A stretch of DNA of 64,000 nt from Desulfonatronum lacustre DSM 10312 (lineage in GTDB: Bacteria; Desulfobacterota; Desulfovibrionia; Desulfovibrionales; Desulfonatronaceae), in assembly GCF_000519265.1 (NCBI RefSeq), contig NZ_KI912608.1, forward strand, positions 2,513,313 to 2,577,312, read 5' to 3'. The translations under genes were made by a program, and so were the position numbers. Shown here piece after piece: positions 9,194-18,280 of this stretch. Below the pieces are notes generated by a model. That model did not search any database and had not been told where the DNA came from. It was given only the letters and a program-made list of their open reading frames with translations. Within the stretch, counting starts at the first letter, position 1. Every line of letters begins with the position of its first letter.

Positions 9194-9237
9194 GGCCGCA
9201 AACATGTTCCTATTTTCACAACTCGTCACACATACCT

Positions 9238-9897
9238 GTGAAAAGCAAACACATCCCCAGGGCCACGATCCAGCGCCTGGCCGTGTATCTCCAGGTACTC
9301 GAGGCGCTGAACGACGAGGAGATCGAAGTCGTCTCCTCCGAGGCGCTTGCTCGCGCTTGTGACGTCAACCCGTCCCAAATCCGCAAAGATCTTGCCTATT
9401 TCGGAGAATTCGGCGTCCGCGGTGTCGGCTATTACGTCGGCAAGCTGATCCAGTCCATCAAAGTTTCCCTCGGCACGGACCGCATTTGGCGTACCGCCCT
9501 GATCGGCGTCGGCAACCTCGGGCGTTCCCTGCTTCGCTACAAAGGCTTTCCGAAGCGTGGATTCCAAATAGTAGCCGCCTTTGACTGCGATCCGTTCAAG
9601 ATAGGGGAAACCATCGCCGGTTTGGAAGTGATGTGTCCGCGACGGATGAAAGAAAACGTCAAGGACATGCGCATTGAGATCGGCATCATCACCACACCTA
9701 CGGATCGCGCCCAGCGCGCCGCCAACTACCTCGTAGAATCGAACATCCACTGTATTCTGAACTTTTCAGCGGCCCGCATTCATGTGCCGGACTATGTCTT
9801 CGTGGAATACGTCGACTTTTTCCACCACCTCTACGCCCTGACCTTCAAGTTGAATACCAGCGCCGTCCAACGATTCGAGGCTTTTTCCAAAAATTGA
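9238..9897 (+). CDS. rex: Redox-sensing transcriptional repressor Rex
   Basis: A 219-residue winged-helix repressor that reads the NADH/NAD+ ratio. The N-terminal DNA-binding half has [10 protein letters not shown] and the signature [22 protein letters not shown]; the Rossmann half has [12 protein letters not shown] near residue 88. It starts with GTG at 9238. The upstream region contains TTTTCACAA (9214-9222), half of a Rex operator (TTGTGAAA-type), so autoregulation is possible but the matching half is poor. The stop overlaps the next gene by one base. Confidence 0.93.
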   Translation: MKSKHIPRATIQRLAVYLQVLEALNDEEIEVVSSEALARACDVNPSQIRKDLAYFGEFGVRGVGYYVGKLIQSIKVSLGTDRIWRTALIGVGNLGRSLLRYKGFPKRGFQIVAAFDCDPFKIGETIAGLEVMCPRRMKENVKDMRIEIGIITTPTDRAQRAANYLVESNIHCILNFSAARIHVPDYVFVEYVDFFHHLYALTFKLNTSAVQRFEAFSKN

Positions 9898-10394
9898 TGC
9901 CCCCATCGGAACTCACTCACCCCAAAATTCAGTCTTTGGAAGCGTTTTGTAACCGCGCCAGCGCCCATCCACGCCCCCTCGTCTTCACCAACGGCTGTTT
10001 CGACATCCTGCACGCCGGCCATGTCCACCTGCTTCGCCGCGCCCGCGCCCACGGCGACATGTTGGTCGTCGGCTTGAACAGCGACGCGTCCATCACCGGA
10101 CTGAAGGGTCCTTCGCGACCCGTCACGCCGCTTAAACAGCGCGCCTACGTCCTGGCCGGCCTGGAGTGCGTGGACGCCGTGATCGCTTTCGATGAGGACA
10201 CTCCGCTGGAGCTGATCAAGGCCATTCAGCCCGACGTGCTCATCAAGGGCGGCGATTGGGCCAAGGATCGCATCGTCGGCGCGGCGGAGGTCGCATCCTG
10301 GGGCGGCGAGGTTTTCAGCCTCGATCTGTTGCCGGGCTTTTCCACCACGGCCATCGTGGAACGTATTCTTCGGCTTTCTCCTCCGCTCCGCTGA
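9897..10394 (+). CDS. rfaE2: D-glycero-beta-D-manno-heptose 1-phosphate adenylyltransferase
   Basis: A 165-residue nucleotidyltransferase corresponding to the C-terminal domain of HldE. It makes ADP-heptose for the lipopolysaccharide inner core. The cytidylyltransferase signature [17 protein letters not shown] (HxGH) and the downstream GLNSDAS and [10 protein letters not shown] (C-terminal STT) are all present. The ATG at 9897 overlaps the rex stop as TGATG. A stand-alone domain means the kinase half (RfaE1) is encoded elsewhere, a common arrangement in Desulfovibrionales. Confidence 0.92.
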   Translation: MPPSELTHPKIQSLEAFCNRASAHPRPLVFTNGCFDILHAGHVHLLRRARAHGDMLVVGLNSDASITGLKGPSRPVTPLKQRAYVLAGLECVDAVIAFDEDTPLELIKAIQPDVLIKGGDWAKDRIVGAAEVASWGGEVFSLDLLPGFSTTAIVERILRLSPPLR

Positions 10395-10539
10395 TCAACA
10401 CGCCTCGTCACCATCCGAGCGCATCCCCGGCGCATGTTGACAGTTTCACGCCTTCCGGCCAAAAAACCCCATCGGCTTTCACGGCCTCACGGCGACTCGC
10501 CGCCCCTATAAACTATCGACCCAGCAGGAGACCCACTTC

Positions 10540-11886
10540 ATGGATTATCGCATCAACTTGCCCGAGAAGGACATGCCCCGCCAGTGGTACAACGTGCTGC
10601 CCGACCTTTCCCCGCCCCTGGCGCCACCGCTCGACCCCGCTACCCAACAGCCCCTGGGGCCGGAAAAGCTGGCCGCCATTTTTCCCATGTCCGTCATCGA
10701 GCAGGAGATGTCTTCGCAACGCTGGATCGACATCCCGGAGCCGGTCTGGGACATCTATCGCCTGTTTCGGCCCACCCCCCTGGTTCGGGCGCACCGCCTG
10801 GAAAAGGCCCTGGGAACCAAGGCCAAGATCTACTACAAAAACGAGTCCCTTTCCCCGGCCGGCTCCCACAAGCCGAACACGGCTATTGCCCAGGCCTACT
10901 ACAACAAGCAGGAAGGCGTGCGGCGTCTGACCACCGAAACCGGGGCCGGGCAGTGGGGCACGGCGCTGTCCTTCGCTTGCAAGATGTTCGGACTGGAATG
11001 CACCGTGTACATGGTCCGATGCAGCTACGAGCAGAAGCCGTACCGGGGCGTGTTGATCCGATCCTATGGGGCCGAGGTTTTTCCCTCGCCTTCGAACAAG
11101 ACCAATGCGGGAAGGGCCGTGCTGGCCGAGAATCCCGATTCCGGCGGCAGCCTGGGTCTGGCCATTTCCGAGGCCGTGGAAGACGCGGCTACCCATGACG
11201 ACGCCAAGTACTCCCTGGGCAGCGTGCTCAACCACGTATTGCTCCACCAAACCATCGTCGGCCTGGAAACCCAGAAACAACTGGCCCTGGCTGGAGAAAA
11301 ACCTGATGTCCTGGTTGGTTGCGTAGGCGGAGGCAGTAATTTCGGCGGTCTTGTCCTACCGTTTGTGCCGGAAAAGATGCACGGCAAGGGCCCGCGCTTC
11401 GTGGCCGTGGAACCCAAAGCCTGCCCGACCCTGACCAAGGGCGAATTCCGCTACGACTACGGCGACATGGCCAAGATGACCCCGTTGCTGAAAATGCACA
11501 CCTTGGGCTCGGGCTACTTCCCGCCGCCCATTCATGCCGGAGGCCTGCGCTACCACGGCGATGCGCCCATCGTCTCTCACCTGGTTGACCAGGGTATGGT
11601 GGAGCCTCGCGCCTATTATCAAAACGACGTCTTCGATGCGGCAAAGCTGTTCCTGCAAACCGAAGGCTTCCTGCCCGCGCCCGAAACCTCCCACGCCATC
11701 AAGGCAGCCATGGACGTGGCCAAGGAAAGCGACCCTGATACCGTCATCGTCTTTCTCTATTCCGGACACGGCCTGCTTGATCTCGGAGCCTACGACGCCT
11801 TCAACCAGGGCAAGCTCAAGGACGACGAGTTCGCCGAATGCGACCTCCAGAAAGCCTTGGCTACGTGTCCGAAGATCAACGTATGA
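10540..11886 (+). CDS. trpB2: Tryptophan synthase beta-like protein (TrpB2 type)
   Basis: A 448-residue PLP enzyme of the TrpB2 branch, which is longer than TrpB1 and does not need the alpha subunit contact. It condenses indole and serine to tryptophan. PLP lysine is Lys111 in [17 protein letters not shown] is the active-site loop; GCVGGGSN binds the phosphate; the C-terminal [10 protein letters not shown] region holds the ring-stacking segment. No other trp gene is adjacent, which fits a role in indole salvage. A purine-rich AGCAGGAG stretch lies about 10 bases upstream of the ATG. Confidence 0.92.
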   Translation: MDYRINLPEKDMPRQWYNVLPDLSPPLAPPLDPATQQPLGPEKLAAIFPMSVIEQEMSSQRWIDIPEPVWDIYRLFRPTPLVRAHRLEKALGTKAKIYYKNESLSPAGSHKPNTAIAQAYYNKQEGVRRLTTETGAGQWGTALSFACKMFGLECTVYMVRCSYEQKPYRGVLIRSYGAEVFPSPSNKTNAGRAVLAENPDSGGSLGLAISEAVEDAATHDDAKYSLGSVLNHVLLHQTIVGLETQKQLALAGEKPDVLVGCVGGGSNFGGLVLPFVPEKMHGKGPRFVAVEPKACPTLTKGEFRYDYGDMAKMTPLLKMHTLGSGYFPPPIHAGGLRYHGDAPIVSHLVDQGMVEPRAYYQNDVFDAAKLFLQTEGFLPAPETSHAIKAAMDVAKESDPDTVIVFLYSGHGLLDLGAYDAFNQGKLKDDEFAECDLQKALATCPKINV

Positions 11887-11951
11887 CCTTTTACCGTCGC
11901 AGGCCGCCTGCGGATCGAGATCGAAATTTCTTTCCGTGAGCGAACCAGATA

Positions 11952-11985
11952 GCGGCAAACTGCCATCAGGCGGTTTGCCGCTGCC
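11952..11985 (+). terminator. Terminator-like hairpin after trpB2
   Basis: A 13-bp stem (11952-11964 against 11969-11981, one G-T pair) with an ATCA loop, followed by the weak T-rich CTGCCTTTAT. Likely the transcription end of trpB2. Confidence 0.65.
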
Positions 11986-12659
11986 TTTATGAGTCGAACG
12001 CTGGAAACGTCTTTCAGATTACCGAATTGAGAATAATTTCTTTTGCCTGTCCCTACCCACGGTTGCCTTCCCTACTAGAAATTTTCCGCAACTGATTGTT
12101 GAAAAAGTCCTTTGTCGGCTGTCCGATAAGGGGAGAAAGGTGGATTCGCTGAAAGAGAATTCTTTCGGCGAAAAAGAGGGAATCGCATTTCGGGTTTCTG
12201 ACCGATGACGAATTGGCCGACATGGAACACGCCGTCCGCAAGGATATGCGGGGAACTGAGTTTAACTGAGTTTTAAAAGTCCTTATCCACAGTCCGTTCA
12301 AAAAACATCATTGCAGAACATGTCAATGAAAACGAGACACCGTTGGTCATAAAATTACTGTAGCGTTTGTTGCAGGCTTGGCGGAAGAGCTTGTGGCAGA
12401 AGAGTTCGTGAAGTAAGCAAGATTGGGTCATGTACTCTGAAAGAGCCTGTATCGGCTTATAATGATGTTTTTGAGGGCAAAATGAGGCTTCTAAGCTCTG
12501 AAAACATACTGATTTGGGACATTTATCCTGATATTTGAGCATGATGGCTAGGTCCGACCCTAAAGCCTCTAGGGACAGGCGATGTGAATCCGCGCGGCAA
12601 GTTGTACGTACGTAACGTCAAAAAACAATTCTATTCTATCGGAACCGGAGCACTGAGTC
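11986..12659. other. AT-rich intergenic region at edge of accessory segment
   Basis: About 670 bases without a supported gene. A plus-strand frame at 12150-12269 ends with the protein-like tail FLTDDELADMEHAVRKDMRG, and a minus-strand frame at 12273-12542 is Cys/His-rich; both look like debris of decayed genes but I cannot name the source. The base composition becomes more AT-rich here than in the atp-rex-trpB2 region, marking the start of the accessory region. Confidence 0.35.
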
Positions 12660-13676
12660 ATGAACCTGATTAACATTAAATTCTTGACGATTGCAGTCTT
12701 GGTAAGCCTATTCCTTGCCGCATGCGGAGGTGGCGGAGATAGTTCTCCGGTTCATGTTCGAACCGATTACTCACAGGACACGCATTGGTTGTCGATTCCT
12801 GTTGTATCCCATAACGTGGATGTTTTTTATCTTTATCCGACGGCTTGGCAAAAGATTCATGACAGCGATCCGAACATTTGTGACATCGACAATCCATCCA
12901 TGCTGGCCGGTTCCGCCTCCGTCTATGCGCGACAGGCGACCGCCTTTGAAACCTTTGCCAATGTTTATGCGCCTTACTATCGGCAAGCGGATGCGGCCTA
13001 TGCTTTAACGCTGCCCTTGCCTGAGCATGACGCCCTGATAGCTGGCATACCGACAAGGGATGCCGTTGCGGCCTTCGACTACTACATCAGGCACTTCAAT
13101 GCCGGACGGCCGTTTATTTTAGCCGGTCATTCGCAGGGGGCTAACGTCTTGATTAATCTTTTGACCGGATATCTGAAAGATCATCCGAAGGTTTACCAGA
13201 GAATGGTTGCCGCCTACGTAATCGGCTATCCCGTAACGGCTCAAAATATGGCGGACCATCCGCATTTGAAATTCGCTGAAGGCCCGGACGACACGGGGGT
13301 TATCATTTCTTACAACACTCAGGCGCCTGATGTTGTGCCGGGCGTCAATCCGGTCTTATCCGGACTGATCGGCCTTGTGATTAACCCCATCAGCTGGACG
13401 AGAACCGAGACGCTCGCCACCAGGGACGAGGGGCTGGGATCGATCATGCCAAATCCTTCGACCCTGATATTTGAACCGGTGCCACAATACGCCGACGCCC
13501 GTGTCGATATTGCAAATGGTGTGCTGATCTGTACGACGGCCGATGAAGACGTTCTGTATGAATTAACGCGGCATGGATTCCCCAGGGGTGTATACCATAG
13601 CTTTGATTACCCATTTTACTACTTTAATATTCGCACCAACGCTCAAAACAGAGTGAACAAATACTTAGGCAATTAG
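12660..13676 (+). CDS. DUF3089-family lipoprotein alpha/beta-hydrolase
   Basis: A 338-residue predicted lipoprotein: a hydrophobic leader ends in the lipobox LAAC with Cys22, followed by a Gly-rich linker. The mature part is a DUF3089 (PF11288) alpha/beta-hydrolase: VDVFYLYPT opening strand, nucleophile elbow AGHSQG with Ser158, later PDVVPG and CTTADED, and a His in GVYHSFDY that could complete a triad. Members are esterase or lipase-like; the substrate is unknown. It stands alone between AT-rich gaps, so it may have been acquired. Confidence 0.78.
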   Translation: MNLINIKFLTIAVLVSLFLAACGGGGDSSPVHVRTDYSQDTHWLSIPVVSHNVDVFYLYPTAWQKIHDSDPNICDIDNPSMLAGSASVYARQATAFETFANVYAPYYRQADAAYALTLPLPEHDALIAGIPTRDAVAAFDYYIRHFNAGRPFILAGHSQGANVLINLLTGYLKDHPKVYQRMVAAYVIGYPVTAQNMADHPHLKFAEGPDDTGVIISYNTQAPDVVPGVNPVLSGLIGLVINPISWTRTETLATRDEGLGSIMPNPSTLIFEPVPQYADARVDIANGVLICTTADEDVLYELTRHGFPRGVYHSFDYPFYYFNIRTNAQNRVNKYLGN

Positions 13677-13816
13677 AGAAAGCATTTTATGAAACCTAGT
13701 ATATTAACAGGTTGCCGGGTGTACAGATGACTTGCAGCGACGCAGCAATTGGGGATTTTTCAATAGACTGATAAAACTACCTTGCAAATTCACCACGTGA
13801 TGGATAGATTGCAAGC

Positions 13817-14986
13817 ATGATTCCGCGACGCATCCTTCCTTTCATCCAGTCGGCTCTGAAACGTCAAGCCGCGGTGGCCCTGATCGGGCCGCGTCAGGTG
13901 GGGAAAACCACCCTGGCCTTGGCCATCGGCAATGACCTTCCATCACTGTATCTTGACCTCGAAGATCCCGGAGATCGTCAGAAGTTGGCGGAGCCGGTTC
14001 TTTTTCTGAGCAGGTATGAGGACCGTCTGGTCATCCTTGACGAGATCCACCGTGTGCCGGAACTGTTTCAGTCCTTGCGAGGCATTATCGACCAGGGACG
14101 AAACCGTGGCCGGCGAGTCGGCCGGTTTCTGCTTCTCGGCTCCGCTTCCATTGAGCTGCTCAGGCAGTCGGGTGAAAGCCTTGCCGGTCGGATCGCATAC
14201 GTGGATATGGGGCCGTTCGACGTGCTGGAGGTTGCGGATGTTCCGTCGAAACAGTTCGACCTCTGGATTCGTGGCGGTTTCCCGGACAGTTTTCTCGCTG
14301 AAGACGACCCGACAAGCCTGGCCCTGCGCAAGGATTTCATCCGGACCTACCTGGAGCGGGATGTTCCGATGTTCGGTCCGCGCCTGCCCGCGGAAACGAT
14401 GCAACGATTATGGACCATGCTTGCGCATGGGCAAGGCACGCTCCTGAACGCCTCCCGCATTGCGGCGAGCCTTGGGGTAAGCGCCCAAACCGTAACGCGG
14501 TATATCGACCTGCTCGTGGACCTGCTGCTGGTGCGCAGGCTGTCGCCCTTCCATGCCAATCTGGGCAAGCGACTCGTCAAATCACCGAAAATCTATGTGC
14601 GCGACAGCGGCCTGCTGCACGCACTACTGGACATCTCAGACCATAATGAACTTGCCGGGCATCCCGTGGCCGGCGCGAGCTGGGAGGGATTTGTGATCGA
14701 GAATCTCCTGGCCGCGGCCCCGGTTCGGACCAGGGCGAACTTCTTTCGTACGGCAGCGGGCGCCGAAATCGACCTGCTGCTGAGATTTCCCGGAGGCGAA
14801 CTCTGGGCCGTCGAAATCAAGAACAGCCTGTCCCCCAGGCTTGAAAAAGGATTCCATCTCGCCCTCGCGGACGTGAACCCTTCCCGGGCATTCGTCGTCT
14901 ATCCGGGGGAAGAACGGTATCCGATCAGTGAAACCACGGAAGTCGTCAGCCTCCATGAAATGTGCATGGTCCTGGCGGGAAGGTAA
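13817..14986 (+). CDS. DUF4143-type AAA+ ATPase
   Basis: A 389-residue ATP-binding protein of the widespread AAA_14/DUF4143 group. Walker A is GPRQVGKT (residues 24-31), Walker B is LVILDEIHRV, sensor I is FLLLGSAS. The C-terminal DUF4143 part carries YLERDVP, a winged-helix-like stretch ASLGVSAQTVTRYIDLL and the PD-(D/E)XK-like remnant EIDLLLRFPGGELWAVEIKNS. Function is unknown; these genes are scattered singly, often in mobile or defence-rich regions. A relic of a second copy lies at 21191. Confidence 0.85.
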   Translation: MIPRRILPFIQSALKRQAAVALIGPRQVGKTTLALAIGNDLPSLYLDLEDPGDRQKLAEPVLFLSRYEDRLVILDEIHRVPELFQSLRGIIDQGRNRGRRVGRFLLLGSASIELLRQSGESLAGRIAYVDMGPFDVLEVADVPSKQFDLWIRGGFPDSFLAEDDPTSLALRKDFIRTYLERDVPMFGPRLPAETMQRLWTMLAHGQGTLLNASRIAASLGVSAQTVTRYIDLLVDLLLVRRLSPFHANLGKRLVKSPKIYVRDSGLLHALLDISDHNELAGHPVAGASWEGFVIENLLAAAPVRTRANFFRTAAGAEIDLLLRFPGGELWAVEIKNSLSPRLEKGFHLALADVNPSRAFVVYPGEERYPISETTEVVSLHEMCMVLAGR

Positions 14987-15155
14987 GTTGGAATGAACGG
15001 TTGCGGGCCGCATCGCATCGGCCTGGCTGATCCGGCGGTTCATTGACCCCGCGGCCGGTTTCCGCTTTGACGCCAAGCCGGGCAGGGATGACGCGCTGCG
15101 GGCGGTTTAAACAGCTTCGGCTCTCCCTCGCAACCGCATCAAAGTGAGAAAACCA

Positions 15156-15608
15156 ATGAGACGTAAAGATCGCGCAACAACCATTGAGGAGGCAAGAATC
15201 CTCCTGGAAACGGCGCAATACGGCGTACTCTCCATGGCATCCCTGGACGGTTCGCCCCACGGCATCCCTTTGAATTTCGCCTTTGATGGCGATTGCATCT
15301 TCTTCCATTGCGCTTTGGAGGGAAAGAAGATCGATTTGCTCTCCGTGAACGGGAAGGTCTCGTTTTGCGTGGTCGGCAAGACAGAGGTGCTGCCTGAGAA
15401 GTTCGGTACAAAATACGAAAGCGTAGTTGCCGCGGGGATCGTGGAAGAGCTTTTCGACGAGGAAAAAAGGGCAGGACTGGTCTTGCTCGTCAGGAAATAT
15501 TCGCCCGACTACTTCACGCAGGGACTTGAATACATTGACGGATTCTTCGACAAGACCAAGGTTTTCAGGGTCCGCCTGGAGTCGATCACGGGCAAGGCCC
15601 GCAGATGA
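15156..15608 (+). CDS. Pyridoxamine 5'-phosphate oxidase-like flavoprotein (NimA type)
   Basis: A 150-residue split-barrel FMN-binding protein. Motifs of the NimA/PNPOx-like family are visible: ARILLETAQYGVLSMASLDGSPHGIPLNFAFDGDCIFFHCALEGKK in sections, then VSFCVVGKTEVLPEKF and KYESVVAAGIVEEL. Such proteins bind flavin or heme and may reduce nitro compounds. The ATG at 15156 is preferred to a GTG at 15144. Confidence 0.82.
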   Translation: MRRKDRATTIEEARILLETAQYGVLSMASLDGSPHGIPLNFAFDGDCIFFHCALEGKKIDLLSVNGKVSFCVVGKTEVLPEKFGTKYESVVAAGIVEELFDEEKRAGLVLLVRKYSPDYFTQGLEYIDGFFDKTKVFRVRLESITGKARR

Positions 15609-15669
15609 CGGGCACCCGGCGCAGGTGGAGCCGGGATGCGGAAAGTGACCAATAATCGATGCCGATCAT

Positions 15670-15720
15670 GATTTCGATACCGATCCGGAGCGCCCGTGGT
15701 TCGAGCACAAATTTGCCCTG
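15670..15720 (+). repeat. Fragment shared with element A1 and its flank
   Basis: 47 of 51 bases match 2996-3046, beginning in the hexamer arm (GATTTCGATACCGATCC) and continuing into non-repeat sequence (GAGCGCCCGTGGTTCGA). Both copies translate in one frame as FDTDPERPWFE followed by N/H-K-I/F-AL, so the shared part could also be the tail of a protein-coding unit; here the frame stays open to a TAG at 15763. Confidence 0.75.
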
Positions 15721-15961
15721 ATCAATGATCCAGATACGATTGCCTCCATTCCAAAAGTAGTTTAGTGCTTTCAACAGTTAGCACTATATGGGGCTTCCGA
15801 AGCCAGTACCGGAATTTGACGATGGCTTCCCGATATGCGTGATGACGATCAGGAGGGACACTTGGCCTTCAAGGCCTTCGTCAAAAATGATCACGGATGC
15901 GTCCATCATTTCCTCCGAGGTTGGCTTTATGCCCCGCACTTGTGATGATTATACGGCTGCC

Positions 15962-16001
15962 GCATAAAGCTGACTTCAGGAGAAGGCATAAAGCTGACTT
16001 C
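15962..16001 (+). repeat. Two direct 16-bp repeats (IS-end-like)
   Basis: GCATAAAGCTGACTTC occurs at 15962-15977 and 15986-16001. A 14/16 inverted match, GAGGTCAGCTTTGTGC, lies at 21471-21486 on the far side of the cassette array. These may be ends of lost insertion sequences. Confidence 0.5.
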
Positions 16002-16141
16002 GGAGTCATGAAGGATTTGACAGACTTTTCTCAATAAGCTGAAATAACGTGGCAAATGCGGAAAATTTTTTCAAAAATTGCTTGCCGAATCAGCTGGTGT
16101 TAAGGTCGGGAATTTGGAGGGGCGGATTTTTGCGAGTTCCG

Positions 16142-16147
16142 TATAAT
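16142..16147 (+). promoter_or_regulatory. Possible -10 box driving the cassette array
   Basis: A perfect TATAAT sits just before the first cassette boundary (GTTAGCC at 16154). No good -35 at 17-bp spacing is visible; TTGGAG at 16114 is too far. It would act as a Pc-like promoter if functional. Confidence 0.3.
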
Positions 16148-16193
16148 AACACTGTTAGCCTGAAGTAAAAATTCAGATTTAAGTGAGATCAAT

Positions 16194-16979
16194 ATGGAAG
16201 AGCAGTACTTAGAAATATTCCTGGAGCCAATTCGGAAGTGCATGGATTACAAGCCTAAACTAGGGAATGCCTCAGGGAATGGTGTAGACCTGCAGGGTTT
16301 CCAGGAGCTTTATGGAGCAGATCCTTTTTACGCATGGATAGGGCTTAACAGTGACTTAATGTACGCGGCGCACAAGGCGGCCGGTGGGATGACATCTATT
16401 TATCGTCAAATAGGGATTGGCTGCGAGCGGCTGTTCCGAAAGATTATTATAGATATGACAGCATATTCTGACCCTAGGCTAGCTGAGTGGTCTTATACAG
16501 CTCAAACTAGAGCGGGAGGAAATAAAAAACTGAGCCTAGATGGCAGACTTGAACTTTCGGAAATTGCAAGTGATGAGTTAAAGGGTAGAGTCGATAACTG
16601 GCTCAGGCAATACTGCGACGAACTTGGTGTTGAACATCCAAAATACGGCGTGGTTTTCGAGGTTCGACAAGGGTATAAGAGTAAAGATAGCAAACGCCAA
16701 AATGGCGATATTGATAACGCAGCCGTGGCTTGGTCAAAAGGATACTTTCCAGTTTTCGCTATTTTCTCGTCACAAATTGATAGAGATATCGTTCTTAGGT
16801 ATAGGAATAGCAGCTGTGGCATCTTGGTGGGCCAAGTTAACGATAATCCAAATATTTCCTTGTTCGCATTTTTTGATCAGATCCTTGGGTTTGATTTGGC
16901 TGGGTTCTTTGAAAGGAATTCAGATTACTTGAAAGGCGAAATAGAAAACGTGTTAGAACATCTACTGAGTGCAGAGTAA
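16194..16979 (+). CDS. Putative type II restriction endonuclease
   Basis: A 261-residue protein ending one base into the methyltransferase gene (TAATG). The centre has FEVRQGYKSKDSKRQN at residues 155-170, which resembles the E-x(n)-K core of PD-(D/E)XK endonucleases and the KSKDSKRQNGDI strand seen in several type II enzymes; it is followed by PVFAIFSSQIDRDIVLRYR. I cannot name the recognition site. Coupling with an adenine/cytosine-type methylase in one operon and one cassette is the main support for the call. No helix-turn-helix controller precedes it. Confidence 0.65.
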   Translation: MEEQYLEIFLEPIRKCMDYKPKLGNASGNGVDLQGFQELYGADPFYAWIGLNSDLMYAAHKAAGGMTSIYRQIGIGCERLFRKIIIDMTAYSDPRLAEWSYTAQTRAGGNKKLSLDGRLELSEIASDELKGRVDNWLRQYCDELGVEHPKYGVVFEVRQGYKSKDSKRQNGDIDNAAVAWSKGYFPVFAIFSSQIDRDIVLRYRNSSCGILVGQVNDNPNISLFAFFDQILGFDLAGFFERNSDYLKGEIENVLEHLLSAE

Positions 16980-18199
16980 TGACAGAAGTGGCTCAAAGGT
17001 CAGATTATACATTTAAGTTCAACAAGAATATCGGCCGTCATGGCTGGCTTAGACTAACGCCAGCATATTCGGTTAAGTTGGTGGAGGAGCTTGTTGAAGA
17101 AACTCCGCGCAACGCAATGATATTAGATCCATTTTCCGGAACAGGGACTACAGGTGTCTGTGCCGCTGAATCAGGAATGCATTCTCACCTTTTCGACATA
17201 AATCCGTTTCTTATTTGGTTTGGTAATGCCAAGTGTGCAAAGTTCAATAAATCTGATTTAGATAAGACCAGGGGCCGGGTTTATAAGTTACTTTCAAGCC
17301 TTCAGCTCCAAGCAAATGAAGAAAACTGGGTTCCGCCAATTCATAACATTGAGCGGTGGTGGTGTGGTCATACACTTCCAATACTGTCGGGGCTTAGGGC
17401 TCTTATTGTAAAGGAGTTTGGAGAGCCCGGTGAATGCAAATATGCAAATCTAGTGTGGATTTCTTTCTGTCGGCTAATCATAGAGACGTCTTCAGCAGCA
17501 TTTAATCATGTCTCTATGTCATTTAAATGTGGTGTGACTAGGTTTGAGGTAAAGCAGATTGAAAAGATTTTCTGTGATGTATTGGAGCTTATTTTAGAGA
17601 GCGCCAAGTACGAGTTCCCGGGTACAGTTTCAGTTTTTTATGCTGACTCTCGCGAAATGCCAAGTATCGACGACTGCACATATGACCATGTCATAACATC
17701 GCCGCCTTATCCTAATAGAATGAGCTATATAAGGGAGCTTCGTCCATATATGTATTGGACAAAGTTCCTTAATGAGGCGAAAGAGGCTGGGCAGCTCGAC
17801 TGGAAGGCAATTGGTGGCACTTGGGGTACCGCAACCAGCAAGCTAAAAGAATGGTGTGCAGACAACGTTATCTTGCCAGAAGAGTTGTATATAACGTGCG
17901 AAAAGATCAGCCGGTGTGAGAATAAAAATGCAGACTTAATGGGAAGGTATGTGCATAAATACTTTCATGATATGCATCTACACTTTGCGGCGCTTAGGCA
18001 AAGGTTAAGCGTGGATGCGAAAGTAGATTACATAGTTGGAAACTCCACCTTCTACGGCGTACATGTTAATTCGGAGTCTTTGTTTGAAGAGTCACTTCGT
18101 ATGCTTGGTTATCAAGAAATTCATTCAAGAGTGGTAAGAAAACGCAACAGCAAAAAAGAGCTATTCGAGTTTTGCGTCACTGCCAGATGGTATGGCTAA
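16979..18199 (+). CDS. DNA methyltransferase (N4-cytosine/N6-adenine type)
   Basis: A 406-residue AdoMet-dependent DNA methylase. Motif X-like GWLRLTPAYSVKLVEELVEE comes first, then motif I DPFSGTGTTG (residues 50-59), a variable region of about 150 residues likely to be the target-recognition part, and motif IV TSPPYPNRMSY with SPPY at 241-244. The SPPY form is most often seen in N4-cytosine enzymes. The order X-I-TRD-IV corresponds to the alpha-like arrangement. Its stop codon TAA is formed by the R'' end of attC1 (GGCTAAC). It presumably protects host sites from the upstream nuclease. Confidence 0.85.
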   Translation: MTEVAQRSDYTFKFNKNIGRHGWLRLTPAYSVKLVEELVEETPRNAMILDPFSGTGTTGVCAAESGMHSHLFDINPFLIWFGNAKCAKFNKSDLDKTRGRVYKLLSSLQLQANEENWVPPIHNIERWWCGHTLPILSGLRALIVKEFGEPGECKYANLVWISFCRLIIETSSAAFNHVSMSFKCGVTRFEVKQIEKIFCDVLELILESAKYEFPGTVSVFYADSREMPSIDDCTYDHVITSPPYPNRMSYIRELRPYMYWTKFLNEAKEAGQLDWKAIGGTWGTATSKLKEWCADNVILPEELYITCEKISRCENKNADLMGRYVHKYFHDMHLHFAALRQRLSVDAKVDYIVGNSTFYGVHVNSESLFEESLRMLGYQEIHSRVVRKRNSKKELFEFCVTARWYG

Positions 18200-18264
18200 C
18201 AAAGCGCTGCACTCGGACAAAGTTTCCGCTGCGCTTCAACTTTGCCGGTGAGCGCGGCGTAGCC
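18195..18264 (+). repeat. attC site 1
   Basis: Starts GCTAACA, ends GCGGCGTAGCC. Inner arms CACTCGGACAAAGTT and AACTTTGCCGGTGAG pair with a few unpaired bases, the extrahelical-base pattern of attC. The right end lacks one T of the expected GTTAGCC, so the crossover triplet is damaged; excision of this junction may be impaired. Confidence 0.8.
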
Positions 18265-18280
18265 AAAATATGGGAGTCCC

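Larger units (their letters stand above)
15609..16153. other. Gene-poor stretch left of the cassette array
   Basis: No intact gene. It contains the 51-base fragment shared with element A1 (15670-15720), a short protein-like frame (RDDDQEGHLAFKAFVKNDHG around 15838-15895) of unknown origin, and two direct copies of GCATAAAGCTGACTTC at 15962 and 15986. Confidence 0.5.

Noticed and set aside
8068-9219. Long minus-strand frames opposite atpB, ispG, xseA and others
   Set aside because: They mirror high-GC coding regions; residues are Gln/His/Gly-rich as expected for antisense shadows.
9205-9240. Complete Rex operator upstream of rex
   Set aside because: Only one half-site (TTTTCACAA) is good; the partner half is too weak to call a site.
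12273-12542. Minus-strand 89-residue Cys/His-rich frame as gene
   Set aside because: No ribosome-binding site, unusual composition and no recognisable domain; treated as debris.
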